From the NCBI GenBank assembly GCA_021844725.1, contig JAKBSX010000132.1, positions 1-7,298 of the forward strand: 7,298 nt of DNA. The letters are read 5' to 3'. This document shows positions 1 through 6,693 of the stretch, piece after piece. The notes below the pieces were generated by a model. That model saw only the letters and a list, made by a program, of their open reading frames with translations. It made no database searches and had not been told where the DNA came from. The translations under genes were made by a program, and so were the position numbers. The DNA comes from Actinomycetes bacterium (lineage in GTDB: Bacteria; Actinomycetota; Acidimicrobiia; Acidimicrobiales; Acidimicrobiaceae). The first letter of the stretch is position 1; each line of letters starts with the position of its first letter.

Positions 1-29
1 GGGGTGCTGAGGTATGGACGTTACTCCGC
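1..29. repeat. Left arm of exact 29-bp inverted repeat (probable fold-back contig end)
   Basis: Bases 1-29 are the exact reverse complement of 302-330. The arm starts at the first base of the window, so its true length may be greater. It supplies the premature TAA stop of the DUF3293-like gene. The right arm has real coding roles (end of one gene, start of the next), whereas this copy has none. The simplest reading is a fold-back chimera or assembly artefact at a contig end, not a functional repeat. Confidence 0.85.
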
Positions 30-317
30 GTGGGAACCTGAAAGAGAACGCCCTACACTTTCAAGCCAGTTTGCAAAAGGGATTTTCTCCACCCGTGTTC
101 GAAGCTGACGGTCGGCATCCAGGTTCTCTTGATCGGTCCGTACCTCACTCCCTGGGTTATATGCGGTAATCACATACATCATCTTGCCATTGAGATCGGG
201 GGGTAAATTATTTGCATAAAGATTGGCTCCATCCCAAATGGGGGCCCATCTACTAGGTAATTTGATTTCTATGATTGATTTCTTCCAAATTTCAATCAAC
301 TGCGGAGTAACGTCCAT
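21..317 (-). CDS. DUF3293-like protein, C-terminus replaced at a fold-back junction
   Basis: The 98 residues begin M-D-V-T-P. The core reads YVITAYNPGSE (about residues 48-58), then an N/D-rich stretch followed by L-R-T-R, and ends N-W-L-E-S-V-G-R-S-L-S-G-S-H-A-E. The T-A-Y-N-P-G motif, a following Asn-containing segment and a W-L-x-x-V-G-x-x-x-x-G-S-x-A-E block are as I remember the DUF3293 family, which has no known function. The product is shorter than the family by perhaps 30-40 residues. Its stop lies inside the inverted copy of its own start region (1-29), so the native gene very likely continued beyond A-E. The ATG is 3 nt after the TGA of the upstream ArdC-like gene, with a GAGG-containing leader, which suggests translational coupling. 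The family assignment is from memory and moderate; the truncation is well supported. Confidence 0.65.
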   Translation of the reverse strand: MDVTPQLIEIWKKSIIEIKLPSRWAPIWDGANLYANNLPPDLNGKMMYVITAYNPGSEVRTDQENLDADRQLRTRVEKIPFANWLESVGRSLSGSHAE

Positions 318-330
318 ACCTCAGCACCCC
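302..330. repeat. Right arm of exact 29-bp inverted repeat
   Basis: This is the partner of bases 1-29. On the minus strand it covers the last codons and TGA stop of the ArdC-like gene, the 3-nt gap, and the first codons (M-D-V-T-P) of the DUF3293-like gene. It is therefore the native copy, and the one at the window edge is the derived one. Confidence 0.85.
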
Positions 331-1142
331 AACTCCAGAATTATATGCTCGGCACAATTTTTAATATTATCCATCATTTCGGCAATCTTTTTACAATCGC
401 CTCTGGCCCAACGTGCTACATACGGAAATGAGTATGAAGAGCTATCCACCCCCAAGGCTCTGCATACTAGGTATGCGCAACTCTCAGCTTCAATCTCAGC
501 CTGCTCCCGAGATACCACACGATTCATATGAAGAATAACGTGCCCGAGCTCATGAATCAGCGTCTTTAGTTTTTGCCCCACTGATACATCCGACCTGATC
601 TGCACCTTTCGCTTAGCAAAATCGGTCAAACCATTCACCTCATAGAGTCTTTGAAATCCTACTTCGAATCCCAATTTCCTTAGATGTTCACATAATTTGT
701 GAACTACCGGATAAAGTTCGTCATCATTTGAGCTCAGCAGTTTTGGCTCCGGTAGCAATGGAAGATCTTTACCGGTTGTTTGACTTAAATCAAATACAGA
801 AACAAGTCTGAACCCTACCAACTGATCAGTAACCAGAACATTATCGGTGGCACAATCATCTGGTGGCTTTTTAATATTTGGGGCAAAGATATAAAGCGCT
901 TTCTCTCCCTTTGCAACCTGCCTTCCAAGTCTCTGCCAACTTCTATATCCGGCCACCAGCGAGGGCATAAATCCGCGACGTGACGCCTGAGAATAAAGTA
1001 GTAAAAGATTCATCGAGCTGTAGTTTCTGAATCGAGATGCAAGCTCCAGTAAATATGGCCAGTTTCCTCCACTGGAGAGTTCCGAAACAGCGACCTCTAA
1101 ATCAATACCGTATCTGTCTATAGGTGATAATTTTGTAATCAT
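321..1142 (-). CDS. ArdC-like N-terminal domain plus ImmA/IrrE-type zinc metallopeptidase
   Basis: 273 residues from the ATG at 1142. An in-frame GTG at 1166 would add 8 residues, but GGGGTGA sits 2 nt before the ATG, so I chose the ATG. The N-terminal ~100 residues (R-N-Y-S-S-M-N near 39-45, G-Y-R-S-W-Q-R-L-G-R-Q-V near 65-76, then K-G-E-K-A-L-Y-I-F-A-P) match the ArdC-type ssDNA-binding domain of antirestriction proteins. The C-terminal half has the zinc-binding HELGH motif (H197, E198, H201) and a downstream E-I-E-A-E-S segment (about 216-221) that probably supplies a third ligand. S-F-P-Y-V-A-R-W-A near 237 is also typical of this protein class. Related proteins occur on plasmids and islands. 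The actual role (antirestriction, regulator cleavage, DNA-protein processing) cannot be told from sequence. It lies upstream of, and is probably cotranscribed with, the DUF3293-like gene. Length looks complete. Confidence 0.85.
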   Translation of the reverse strand: MITKLSPIDRYGIDLEVAVSELSSGGNWPYLLELASRFRNYSSMNLLLLYSQASRRGFMPSLVAGYRSWQRLGRQVAKGEKALYIFAPNIKKPPDDCATDNVLVTDQLVGFRLVSVFDLSQTTGKDLPLLPEPKLLSSNDDELYPVVHKLCEHLRKLGFEVGFQRLYEVNGLTDFAKRKVQIRSDVSVGQKLKTLIHELGHVILHMNRVVSREQAEIEAESCAYLVCRALGVDSSSYSFPYVARWARGDCKKIAEMMDNIKNCAEHIILELGC

Positions 1143-1144
1143 GT

Positions 1145-1151
1145 TCACCCC
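1145..1151 (-). promoter_or_regulatory. Ribosome binding site of the ArdC-like gene
   Basis: The minus strand reads GGGGTGAAC directly before the ATG at 1142, with 5 nt between the GGGG core and the start codon. It decides the start over the in-frame GTG at 1166. The same bases form the downstream arm of the dyad at 1146-1194. Confidence 0.6.
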
Positions 1152-1194
1152 AAGCACATATTGCACATAAATTGCTTATCTGCATCTTGGGGTG
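1146..1194 (-). promoter_or_regulatory. Dyad that could sequester the ArdC-like gene's ribosome binding site
   Basis: CTTGGGGTG at 1154-1146 (minus strand) is an exact 9-bp complement of CACCCCAAG at 1194-1186, separated by 31 nt. If the transcript starts upstream of 1194, the GGGG Shine-Dalgarno core would be paired in a stem. If it starts downstream, the dyad could instead be a protein-binding operator. A TTGACC hexamer lies just upstream (minus strand, about 1200-1195), but I see no convincing -10 at good spacing, so neither reading is settled. Confidence 0.4.
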
Positions 1195-1303
1195 GGTCAA
1201 CTTAACTTATCATTGGCCTGTAACACTGAATTGCCTACCCTTGGATAGCCCGTCAAAAGTTCCTAACGCTATGGCCCACACTCCTGCCAATTCGAGGAAA
1301 AAG

Positions 1304-2674
1304 TTACTTCCGCACCATCCGAAACACCTTGGAAACAGGCTCGTCCAACCTGGCGGGATGGCCCAAATCGCCAAGCTCGGATAGATCTCGGTCGAATAAC
1401 ATTCCGACCATCCAGTCACCAAGTATCTGCAGTCGCCTGGCAATACCTGGCATCATGATCAAGTGATAAGATCGGCCCATCCACCACGCCACCCAGCCAG
1501 TGTAGGTCTTACCGAATATTTGAGCAGTACCAACTCCTTTGCCCAGAGTGACAGCAAGTCCACGGGTACGATAATTAAATGGCCGCCTTACAGCCAAACC
1601 AAAATCAGCTGCAACACCTCGTCCAGCTATTCTTCCCTGCCTCATTGCATGCTGAGCTGTACCTGGGCAGTAACCGCCATCTGGATCTGGTACATTGGCG
1701 CAGTCGCCAACCGCGTAGACCCCTTCCACACCGTTTACTCTCATAAATTCGTCGACATTAATCTTGCCCCGGTCATCAACTTGAAATCGTGACTCTTTTG
1801 CCAACAAACTCGGACGTTGGCCTGCAGTCCATATTATTGTCGAGGATTTATAGGGTGAAATTGAGCCGTCATCAGTCACCACCACATTATCGATGCAGGA
1901 AACCAACCGGGTATTGAAATGGAACTCGACCCCCCGCTTGCGTAGTTGAACCTCAGAGTACTTTGCCAGCTTCTCGTTAATTCCGGGCAAAAGGCTAGAA
2001 GTTCCTTCAATCATGACCCACCTAAAATCTGAAGGCGAAACATTATGATAGAAAGCACACGCCTCCTTGGACATAGAATCGAGCTCAGCCAATGCTTCAA
2101 TGCCGGCATAACCCCCGCCTACGAAGGTAAACGTCAACAACTCTCGCTTTTGAACTGGATCGTGGGTCGATTCTGCTGCCTCCAACTGAGCTAAAAGTCT
2201 GTTCCTCAGCCAAATAGCATCAGGTAAACTCTTGAACCCATGAGCGTGTTCAATAAGTCCTGGTATCGGGAAAATACTTGGCACAGATCCAGGAGCCAAA
2301 ACTAATGTTTGATAACCAATAACCAGGGTTCTTCCCTTGACGTCAGTAACCGTTGCCAATTTGGAATCCCGGTTTATTGAAGTCACTCTCCCAGACACAA
2401 GCTGGGTAGATCTGAGAATCTGGCGTATAGGAGTTACGCAATGCCTAGGTTCTAACGTTCCCGATGCAGCTTCAGGAAGCAGTGGAGAGAAAAGGAGAAA
2501 ATTCTGCTCTGAAACTAATATTACTTTTGGCTTTCTGGCCGATTTCGGGGCACGCTTCATATGCGATTCAAGTTCGATCTCACAGAAGACACCGCCAAAG
2601 CCTCCTCCAACAATCAATACATCACAAATATCATCGGCTCGCCCTTGATAAGATTCCATCTTGCTATTAGCCAC
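1304..2674 (-). CDS. Type-II NADH dehydrogenase-like NAD(P)/FAD-dependent oxidoreductase
   Basis: 456 residues. The family passes electrons from NAD(P)H through FAD to quinone at the inner face of the cell membrane without pumping protons. What is visible: an N-terminal FAD Rossmann motif V-G-G-G-F-G-G (22-28) with the ribose-binding acidic residue near E56; F-L-L-F-S-P-L-L-P-E-A-A-S-G-T-L-E-P-R-H (59-78), characteristic of NDH-2-like proteins; a second dinucleotide motif F-V-G-G-G-Y-A-G-I-E (174-183) for NAD(P)H; the FAD motif Y-A-V-G-D-C-A (320-326); and A-Q-H-A-M-R-Q-G (340-347), matching the quinone-site AQxAxQ region. A C-terminal hydrophobic/basic segment (W-M-G-R-S-Y-H-L onward, about 398-430) probably anchors it to the membrane. 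The start is GTG, with AAGAGG 8 nt upstream; an ATG five codons later has no such site. It is transcribed alone, divergently from the molybdenum hydroxylase gene. It could instead be a related quinone or ferredoxin reductase. Confidence 0.85.
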   Translation of the reverse strand: MANSKMESYQGRADDICDVLIVGGGFGGVFCEIELESHMKRAPKSARKPKVILVSEQNFLLFSPLLPEAASGTLEPRHCVTPIRQILRSTQLVSGRVTSINRDSKLATVTDVKGRTLVIGYQTLVLAPGSVPSIFPIPGLIEHAHGFKSLPDAIWLRNRLLAQLEAAESTHDPVQKRELLTFTFVGGGYAGIEALAELDSMSKEACAFYHNVSPSDFRWVMIEGTSSLLPGINEKLAKYSEVQLRKRGVEFHFNTRLVSCIDNVVVTDDGSISPYKSSTIIWTAGQRPSLLAKESRFQVDDRGKINVDEFMRVNGVEGVYAVGDCANVPDPDGGYCPGTAQHAMRQGRIAGRGVAADFGLAVRRPFNYRTRGLAVTLGKGVGTAQIFGKTYTGWVAWWMGRSYHLIMMPGIARRLQILGDWMVGMLFDRDLSELGDLGHPARLDEPVSKVFRMVRK

Positions 2675-3051
2675 TTGATCCGCCTCTTGATCGTCAGAAA
2701 GTCGTATAAACCCAATTGATAATCAATGTGTTTATTCAATGAAACATCCAGCTGGTACCTGCAAGTTTACCGTTCTATCCCAGTGCAAAGAGAAGCAAGC
2801 CAGAAAAGATCATATATTCAATGAGTTTACCCCTCGGGCTCAGCAACAAACCTGACGTTAACCGAAGAATAACTTCCTATCAATTGATCATGTAAATTGT
2901 AGTTGAAATCAACTTGATTGTATTTGTAAATAAATCACTCAGGAACCAGCACTCGAAAAACTCCAGGTGAGAACGGTAGTAATGACCAGGATTCGATGGA
3001 TCTCACAAATCCAACTAACGCCTTTACTCTTTAACGGCATACGATTTAATC
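2675..3051. other. Divergent intergenic region with several TTGAT-type dyads
   Basis: This 377-bp region must hold the promoters of both flanking genes, which point outward. I see AT-rich dyads: ATTGAT-A-ATCAAT (2715-2727), ATCAATTGAT (2879-2888, perfect 10-bp palindrome) and AGTTGA-AA-TCAACT (2901-2914). AGTTTACC occurs twice, at 2764-2771 and 2824-2831. There is no convincing gene; the only ATG ORF of note (2821-2895, 24 codons) has no good ribosome binding site. The dyads may be operators for a shared regulator, but in AT-rich DNA short palindromes also arise by chance. Confidence 0.5.
2903..2932 (+). promoter_or_regulatory. Candidate sigma-70-type promoter for the molybdenum hydroxylase gene
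   Basis: TTGAAA (2903-2908) and TAAATA (2927-2932) are separated by 18 bp. The -35 lies within the dyad AGTTGAAATCAACT. The transcript would have a leader of about 110 nt. The hexamers are imperfect and the region is AT-rich, so this is tentative. Confidence 0.3.
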
Positions 3052-5421
3052 ATGGCAACTTCAATACTTGGAACATCAGTACAGAGAATAGAAGATCCTG
3101 AATTACTAACCGGGAATGGTACGTTTATAGATAATCAGGGTGATATGGCGCATGCGGTATTCTTACGATCGCCCTTCGCCCACGCTAAAATCCTTGGCAT
3201 AGACACCGAAGAAGCTAAAAAGATTCCCGGAGTCTTGGCGGTCTACACTGCGGAAGATCTAAAAATACCGCCTCACCATGCGTTTTTCCCATTAAATGAC
3301 AACTGCAAACGGCCACCTTTAGCAGAAGGAAAAGTCCGATTTGTAGGAGATGCTGTTGCGGTAGTTATAGCTGAAACCAAAGCTATCGCAATAGATGCCA
3401 CTGAAGCTATATATGTCGACTACGAACAACTACCTGCAGTTAGCGACCCCGAAAAGGCCCTGGAAGCTGACGCACCTTTACAGTTCGAACCACTCGGCAC
3501 CAACCTTGCAGCAGGCAACAGAGAAAAAGATCCGGATGTGGCCCTAAATGACGCTGAAGTAATCATCAGGGCACGAATGGTCAATCAGAGAATTGCCGTA
3601 GTTCCCATGGAAGGCAATGCGATTTCAGTGATCCCTCGTCCTACTGGGGATAGAGATATGAGCATTTACGTATCGACTCAGATGCCACATAACTTCGCTA
3701 AAGCGATATCGAAAGTGTTAAGATTAGATCCGGATAAAATTCGTGTGATCGCACCTCATGTGGGAGGTGCCTTTGGCGGAAAGGCTGGAGTCACCGCTGA
3801 ACATTCAGTGGTGATCGCATCGGCACTTAAACTTAACATCCCGATCAAATGGAGCGAAACTCGGTCAGAAAACATGGTCTCACTCCCCCATGGCCGGAGT
3901 CAGATTCAATACATTGAAATGGGATTCAAAAAATCGGGGAAAATCACCGGGCTGAGATGCAGAATGGTTGGTGACGCTGGAGCTTACGCAGGTTTCGGTG
4001 GAGGACTGGCAATGGGTTCCACCAAACTGATGAGCCAGGGAGTATACCAAATACCAAAAATCTCGTATGACGTCGCCGTTGCCCTAACAAACACCACTCC
4101 AGTCGGGGCGTTCAGAGGGGCAGGACGACCGGAAGCTGCGGCTTTCCTCGAGAGAATAATGGATATCGCCTCCGATGAACTAGATATCGATCCCGTTGAA
4201 ATTCGCAAAATGAATCTAATTCCCAAAGAATCGCTGCCCTTGCAAACACTTACCGGGGCGAAATACGATAGTGGAGACTATCTGTCCGCGCTAGAAAAGG
4301 CACTTGAACTTGCCGACTACGACCAGCTGCGCAAAGAACAGGCTGAGAGAATTTCGAGCGGGAGCAACCTCCTTCTCGGTATTGGTATATCGACCTATGT
4401 TGAGATTACCGCTGGTGGAGGACCATCGGAATTTTCAGCTGTTGAAATACATCCCGATGGAACAGCGTCGATTAAAGTTGGCACATCAGCACACGGCCAG
4501 GGCCACGGCACCTCTTTCGCAATGATTGTCTCCGACCGATTCGGCATACCGATTGACAAAATTCGTTTCATCCAATCTGATACCTCCCAGATACCCACCG
4601 GTGGCGGAACTGGTGGATCACGTTCCCTTCAGATCGGCGGATCAGCAGTTGCAACTGCGTCAGACGCGCTTTTCGAAAAAGCAAAACAGCTGGCAGCGCA
4701 TTATTTTGAAGCTAGCGTAGATGACATAGTTCTGTCAGATCAAGAGGGCCTTTCTATAGCTGGAGTGCCAACTTCTCATATCAGCTGGGCCGAACTGGCT
4801 GCCTTCGCACAAGGACAAGACGACTCATTGCTAGTCAGCCTGGATTTTGTTCAAAAGGGCGCCACCTTCCCCTTTGGAGCACATGTGAGCGTGGTTGAAG
4901 TTGATATCGAGACTGGTAGAGTAAACCCGATTAATCACATCGCTGTCGATGACTGCGGCAGGGTGCTAAATCCGTTGCTCGTACACGGTCAACAACACGG
5001 CGGCATCGCGCAGGGAATTGCGCAAGTGCTTTGGGAACAGTTTGTCTATGATGCCGAGGGAAATCCGCTCACAACCACGTTGGCAGAATACGGAATGCCA
5101 AGTGCTGCCGAGCTCCCCTCGTTCAAGGTATTCAACACAGAAACACCTACGCCGCTGAACCCACTGGGAGCTAAGGGAATAGGCGAATCCGGTACGATTG
5201 GATCCATGCCAGCAGTTCACAACGCCGTGATCGACGCGATCTCACACCTGGGAGTTAGGCATATAGATATGCCACTTACTTCGGAAAAAGTATGGAAAGC
5301 AATCGATCAAGCTTCAAGGGGGGAGGCAGTACAAATTTGGCAAGACCCTCCAAAGTTTTTCGAATCTCTGCCCCTACGAGAGGACGCCCAAGCTCCTGCT
5401 GCAGCAGATGTCGACATTTAG
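3052..5421 (+). CDS. Xanthine dehydrogenase-family molybdopterin-binding large subunit (form II CoxL-like)
   Basis: 789 residues, the usual full length of this subunit. The family hydroxylates or oxidises small substrates (purines, aldehydes, N-heterocycles) at a molybdenum cofactor, normally passing electrons to 2Fe-2S and FAD partner subunits. The N-terminus (G-T-S-V-Q-R-I-E-D-P-E-L-L-T-G) is typical and fixes the ATG; an in-frame TAA lies 36 nt upstream. Cofactor and active-site motifs: G-G-A-F-G-G-K (238-244), A-F-R-G-A-G-R (353-359), H-G-Q-G-H-G-T (481-487), T-G-G-S-R-S (520-525), D-D-C-G-R-V-L-N-P (633-641) and K-G-I-G-E-S-G (708-714), with E712 as the likely catalytic Glu. The AYxCSFR loop of true form I CO dehydrogenase is absent, and the loop resembles the AYRGAGR of form II proteins, so CO oxidation should not be assumed. 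The ATG has no clear Shine-Dalgarno site. No FAD-subunit or iron-sulfur-subunit gene is adjacent, so partners must lie elsewhere. Substrate unknown. Confidence 0.9.
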   Translation: MATSILGTSVQRIEDPELLTGNGTFIDNQGDMAHAVFLRSPFAHAKILGIDTEEAKKIPGVLAVYTAEDLKIPPHHAFFPLNDNCKRPPLAEGKVRFVGDAVAVVIAETKAIAIDATEAIYVDYEQLPAVSDPEKALEADAPLQFEPLGTNLAAGNREKDPDVALNDAEVIIRARMVNQRIAVVPMEGNAISVIPRPTGDRDMSIYVSTQMPHNFAKAISKVLRLDPDKIRVIAPHVGGAFGGKAGVTAEHSVVIASALKLNIPIKWSETRSENMVSLPHGRSQIQYIEMGFKKSGKITGLRCRMVGDAGAYAGFGGGLAMGSTKLMSQGVYQIPKISYDVAVALTNTTPVGAFRGAGRPEAAAFLERIMDIASDELDIDPVEIRKMNLIPKESLPLQTLTGAKYDSGDYLSALEKALELADYDQLRKEQAERISSGSNLLLGIGISTYVEITAGGGPSEFSAVEIHPDGTASIKVGTSAHGQGHGTSFAMIVSDRFGIPIDKIRFIQSDTSQIPTGGGTGGSRSLQIGGSAVATASDALFEKAKQLAAHYFEASVDDIVLSDQEGLSIAGVPTSHISWAELAAFAQGQDDSLLVSLDFVQKGATFPFGAHVSVVEVDIETGRVNPINHIAVDDCGRVLNPLLVHGQQHGGIAQGIAQVLWEQFVYDAEGNPLTTTLAEYGMPSAAELPSFKVFNTETPTPLNPLGAKGIGESGTIGSMPAVHNAVIDAISHLGVRHIDMPLTSEKVWKAIDQASRGEAVQIWQDPPKFFESLPLREDAQAPAAADVDI

Positions 5422-5442
5422 CAATCAATAAAGCAAACTGGG

Positions 5443-5484
5443 CTGAAACAGCCGAGCGGAAGTAAATCCTCTAAGCTGTTTCAG
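5443..5484. terminator. Hairpin between convergent genes, possible bidirectional terminator
   Basis: CTGAAACAGC (5443-5452) and GCTGTTTCAG (5475-5484) are exact 10-bp complements with a 22-nt loop. The left arm can also fold alone as GGCTG-AAA-CAGCC (5441-5453). It lies between the stops of two converging genes (5421 and 5501). On the minus strand it is followed by a moderately T-rich stretch (CCCAGTTTGCTTTATTG). There is no clean U-tract on either side, so termination is plausible rather than certain. Confidence 0.45.
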
Positions 5485-5500
5485 GTAACCAAATTATTGC

Positions 5501-6481
5501 CTATTTATTTACTGAATCCATAGATGGATATCGTTCACCAACAGTTGCTCCCCTGGGAAACACCTGATCAATTGCAGCCAATTCCTCTTTATCGAGAGTT
5601 ATCGATGCTGCTTTTACGTTCTCCTCCAGTCGATCAATACTTCTGGTTCCAGGAATGGCTACTATCTCACTTGATTGCGCCAAAACCCAAGCCAAAGCTA
5701 GTTGCGCGGGTGTTACGCCTTTGGCCCTTGCAATATCAGAAACTTTTTCCACTAGTTCTAGGTTTTTATTGAAATTTTTTCCCTGGAATCTTGGATGATT
5801 TCTCCTTGTATCAGAGGCATCGAGATCATCAATACTTTTTATTTGGCCAGTCAAAAATCCACGTCCAAGTGGCGAATATGCAACAAAACCGATCCCAAGC
5901 TCTTTGACTGTAGCAAGAATCTCCTCTTCGGGGTCCCTGCTCCAAAGCGAATACTCTGTCTGCAACGCAGTAATAGGGAAAGTGCCATGAGCGCGGCGGA
6001 GAGTTGACGGCGCAGCTTCGGACATTCCGATGTAGCGAACCTTGCCAGCTTCAACCAACTCAGACATTGCGCCTATAGTTTCTTCGATTGGAACTTTGGT
6101 GTCAACTCTATGCTGATAGTAGAGATCAATGGTGTCTACTCCAAGTCTAAGCAGAGAAGCATCACAGGACTTACGAACATATTCTGGATCGCCACGAACA
6201 CCTAGAAACTCTCCATTCTCACCTCTCGAGTTCCCAAACTTGGTTGCCAGCACGACCTCGTCGCGTCGACCTTTGATCGCTTTTCCGACTAATACTTCAT
6301 TGGTAAAAGGTCCATACATATCCGCGGTGTCAAGTAAGGTCACTCCCAGGTCAATGGCTTTTTGTATCACCTTGATTTGATCCGCATCTGAGGAGGGCCC
6401 GTAGAACTCGCTCATTCCCATACACCCGAGTCCAACCGCCGAAACCTTAAGACCCAGTGATCCAACTTTTCTTTCCTGCAT
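5501..6481 (-). CDS. Aldo/keto reductase, AKR13-like
   Basis: 326 residues from the ATG at 6481. These enzymes reduce aldehydes or ketones with NADPH in the cytoplasm. The (beta/alpha)8-barrel family signature is intact: an N-terminal [13 protein letters not shown], the catalytic tetrad D51, Y56, K81 and H124 (in [14 protein letters not shown] and Y-Y-Q-H-R), the segment [11 protein letters not shown] (about 202-212), and the C-terminal cofactor motif [13 protein letters not shown] (about 276-288). Length and the Y-Y-Q-H-R-V-D motif fit the AKR13/YakC-type group. The start was chosen because AAGGAG (6493-6488) is 6 nt before this ATG. The earlier in-frame ATG at 6487 directly abuts AAGGAG, leaving no spacing. 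The gene stands alone, convergent with the hydroxylase gene and downstream of the FrnE-like gene's terminator. Physiological substrate unknown. Confidence 0.93.
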   Translation of the reverse strand: MQERKVGSLGLKVSAVGLGCMGMSEFYGPSSDADQIKVIQKAIDLGVTLLDTADMYGPFTNEVLVGKAIKGRRDEVVLATKFGNSRGENGEFLGVRGDPEYVRKSCDASLLRLGVDTIDLYYQHRVDTKVPIEETIGAMSELVEAGKVRYIGMSEAAPSTLRRAHGTFPITALQTEYSLWSRDPEEEILATVKELGIGFVAYSPLGRGFLTGQIKSIDDLDASDTRRNHPRFQGKNFNKNLELVEKVSDIARAKGVTPAQLALAWVLAQSSEIVAIPGTRSIDRLEENVKAASITLDKEELAAIDQVFPRGATVGERYPSMDSVNK

Positions 6482-6487
6482 TAACAT

Positions 6488-6493
6488 CTCCTT
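6488..6493 (-). promoter_or_regulatory. Ribosome binding site that sets the aldo/keto reductase start
   Basis: The minus strand reads AAGGAG followed by ATGTTAATG. The Shine-Dalgarno site directly touches the first ATG and is 6 nt from the second, so the second ATG (6481) is the likely start. The product then begins M-Q-E-R-K-V-G-S. Confidence 0.75.
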
Positions 6494-6672
6494 GATTTTT
6501 CCTACTTAATAGACTATTACAATCGCTGGCCATACTTGTATCATGCAACTTTTCCTTGATGGACTCTACTATCTAGGCCTAAATTAACAACAGTAACAAT
6601 TGAGCCTGGATCGATCATCGTTTCCAAGTGAGCGTTTCCGCCAACTCAAACTATCGACATTTGACCAACAAA

Positions 6673-6693
6673 AATCCTTCAATCACCAGGATT
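6673..6693 (-). terminator. Probable Rho-independent terminator of the FrnE-like gene
   Basis: On the minus strand AATCCT (6693-6688), a 9-nt loop, then AGGATT (6678-6673) is followed at once by TTTGTT, giving a T-rich tail after a short stem. The stem overlaps the last two bases of the TAA stop. The stem is only 6 bp and AT-rich, so strength is uncertain. It would separate this gene from the aldo/keto reductase about 190 bp further on. Confidence 0.5.

Noticed and set aside
1..330. Phase-variable invertible segment bounded by the 29-bp inverted repeats
   Set aside because: Inverting 30-301 would fuse M-D-V-T-P to a short antisense frame of about 47 codons that looks meaningless. No recombinase gene is visible, and the left arm coincides with the window edge. 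A fold-back artefact explains it more simply.
223..531. Plus-strand ORF of about 102 codons
   Set aside because: It lies antisense to the DUF3293-like and ArdC-like genes, has no recognisable motif, and those minus-strand genes have clear family features.
1172..1384. Plus-strand ORF in the gap between the ArdC-like and NDH-2-like genes
   Set aside because: No ribosome binding site or motif, and its end overlaps the NDH-2-like gene on the other strand. The 1167-1303 gap otherwise shows only the leader dyad.
1463..1792. Plus-strand ORF of about 109 codons
   Set aside because: It is wholly antisense to the NDH-2-like gene, whose motifs are intact; low-complexity composition and no family resemblance.
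2821..2895. 24-codon ORF in the divergent intergenic region
   Set aside because: No Shine-Dalgarno site, no motif, and the length is easily expected by chance.
3052..5421. Aerobic carbon monoxide dehydrogenase large subunit (form I CoxL)
   Set aside because: The AYxCSFR active-site loop of form I enzymes is absent; the loop reads A-F-R-G-A-G-R. No coxM or coxS neighbour is present.
6494..6672. Promoter of the aldo/keto reductase gene or a small gene in the gap
   Set aside because: I looked for -35/-10 pairs on the minus strand and found none with acceptable spacing, and there is no supported ORF. The promoter must be here but I cannot place it.
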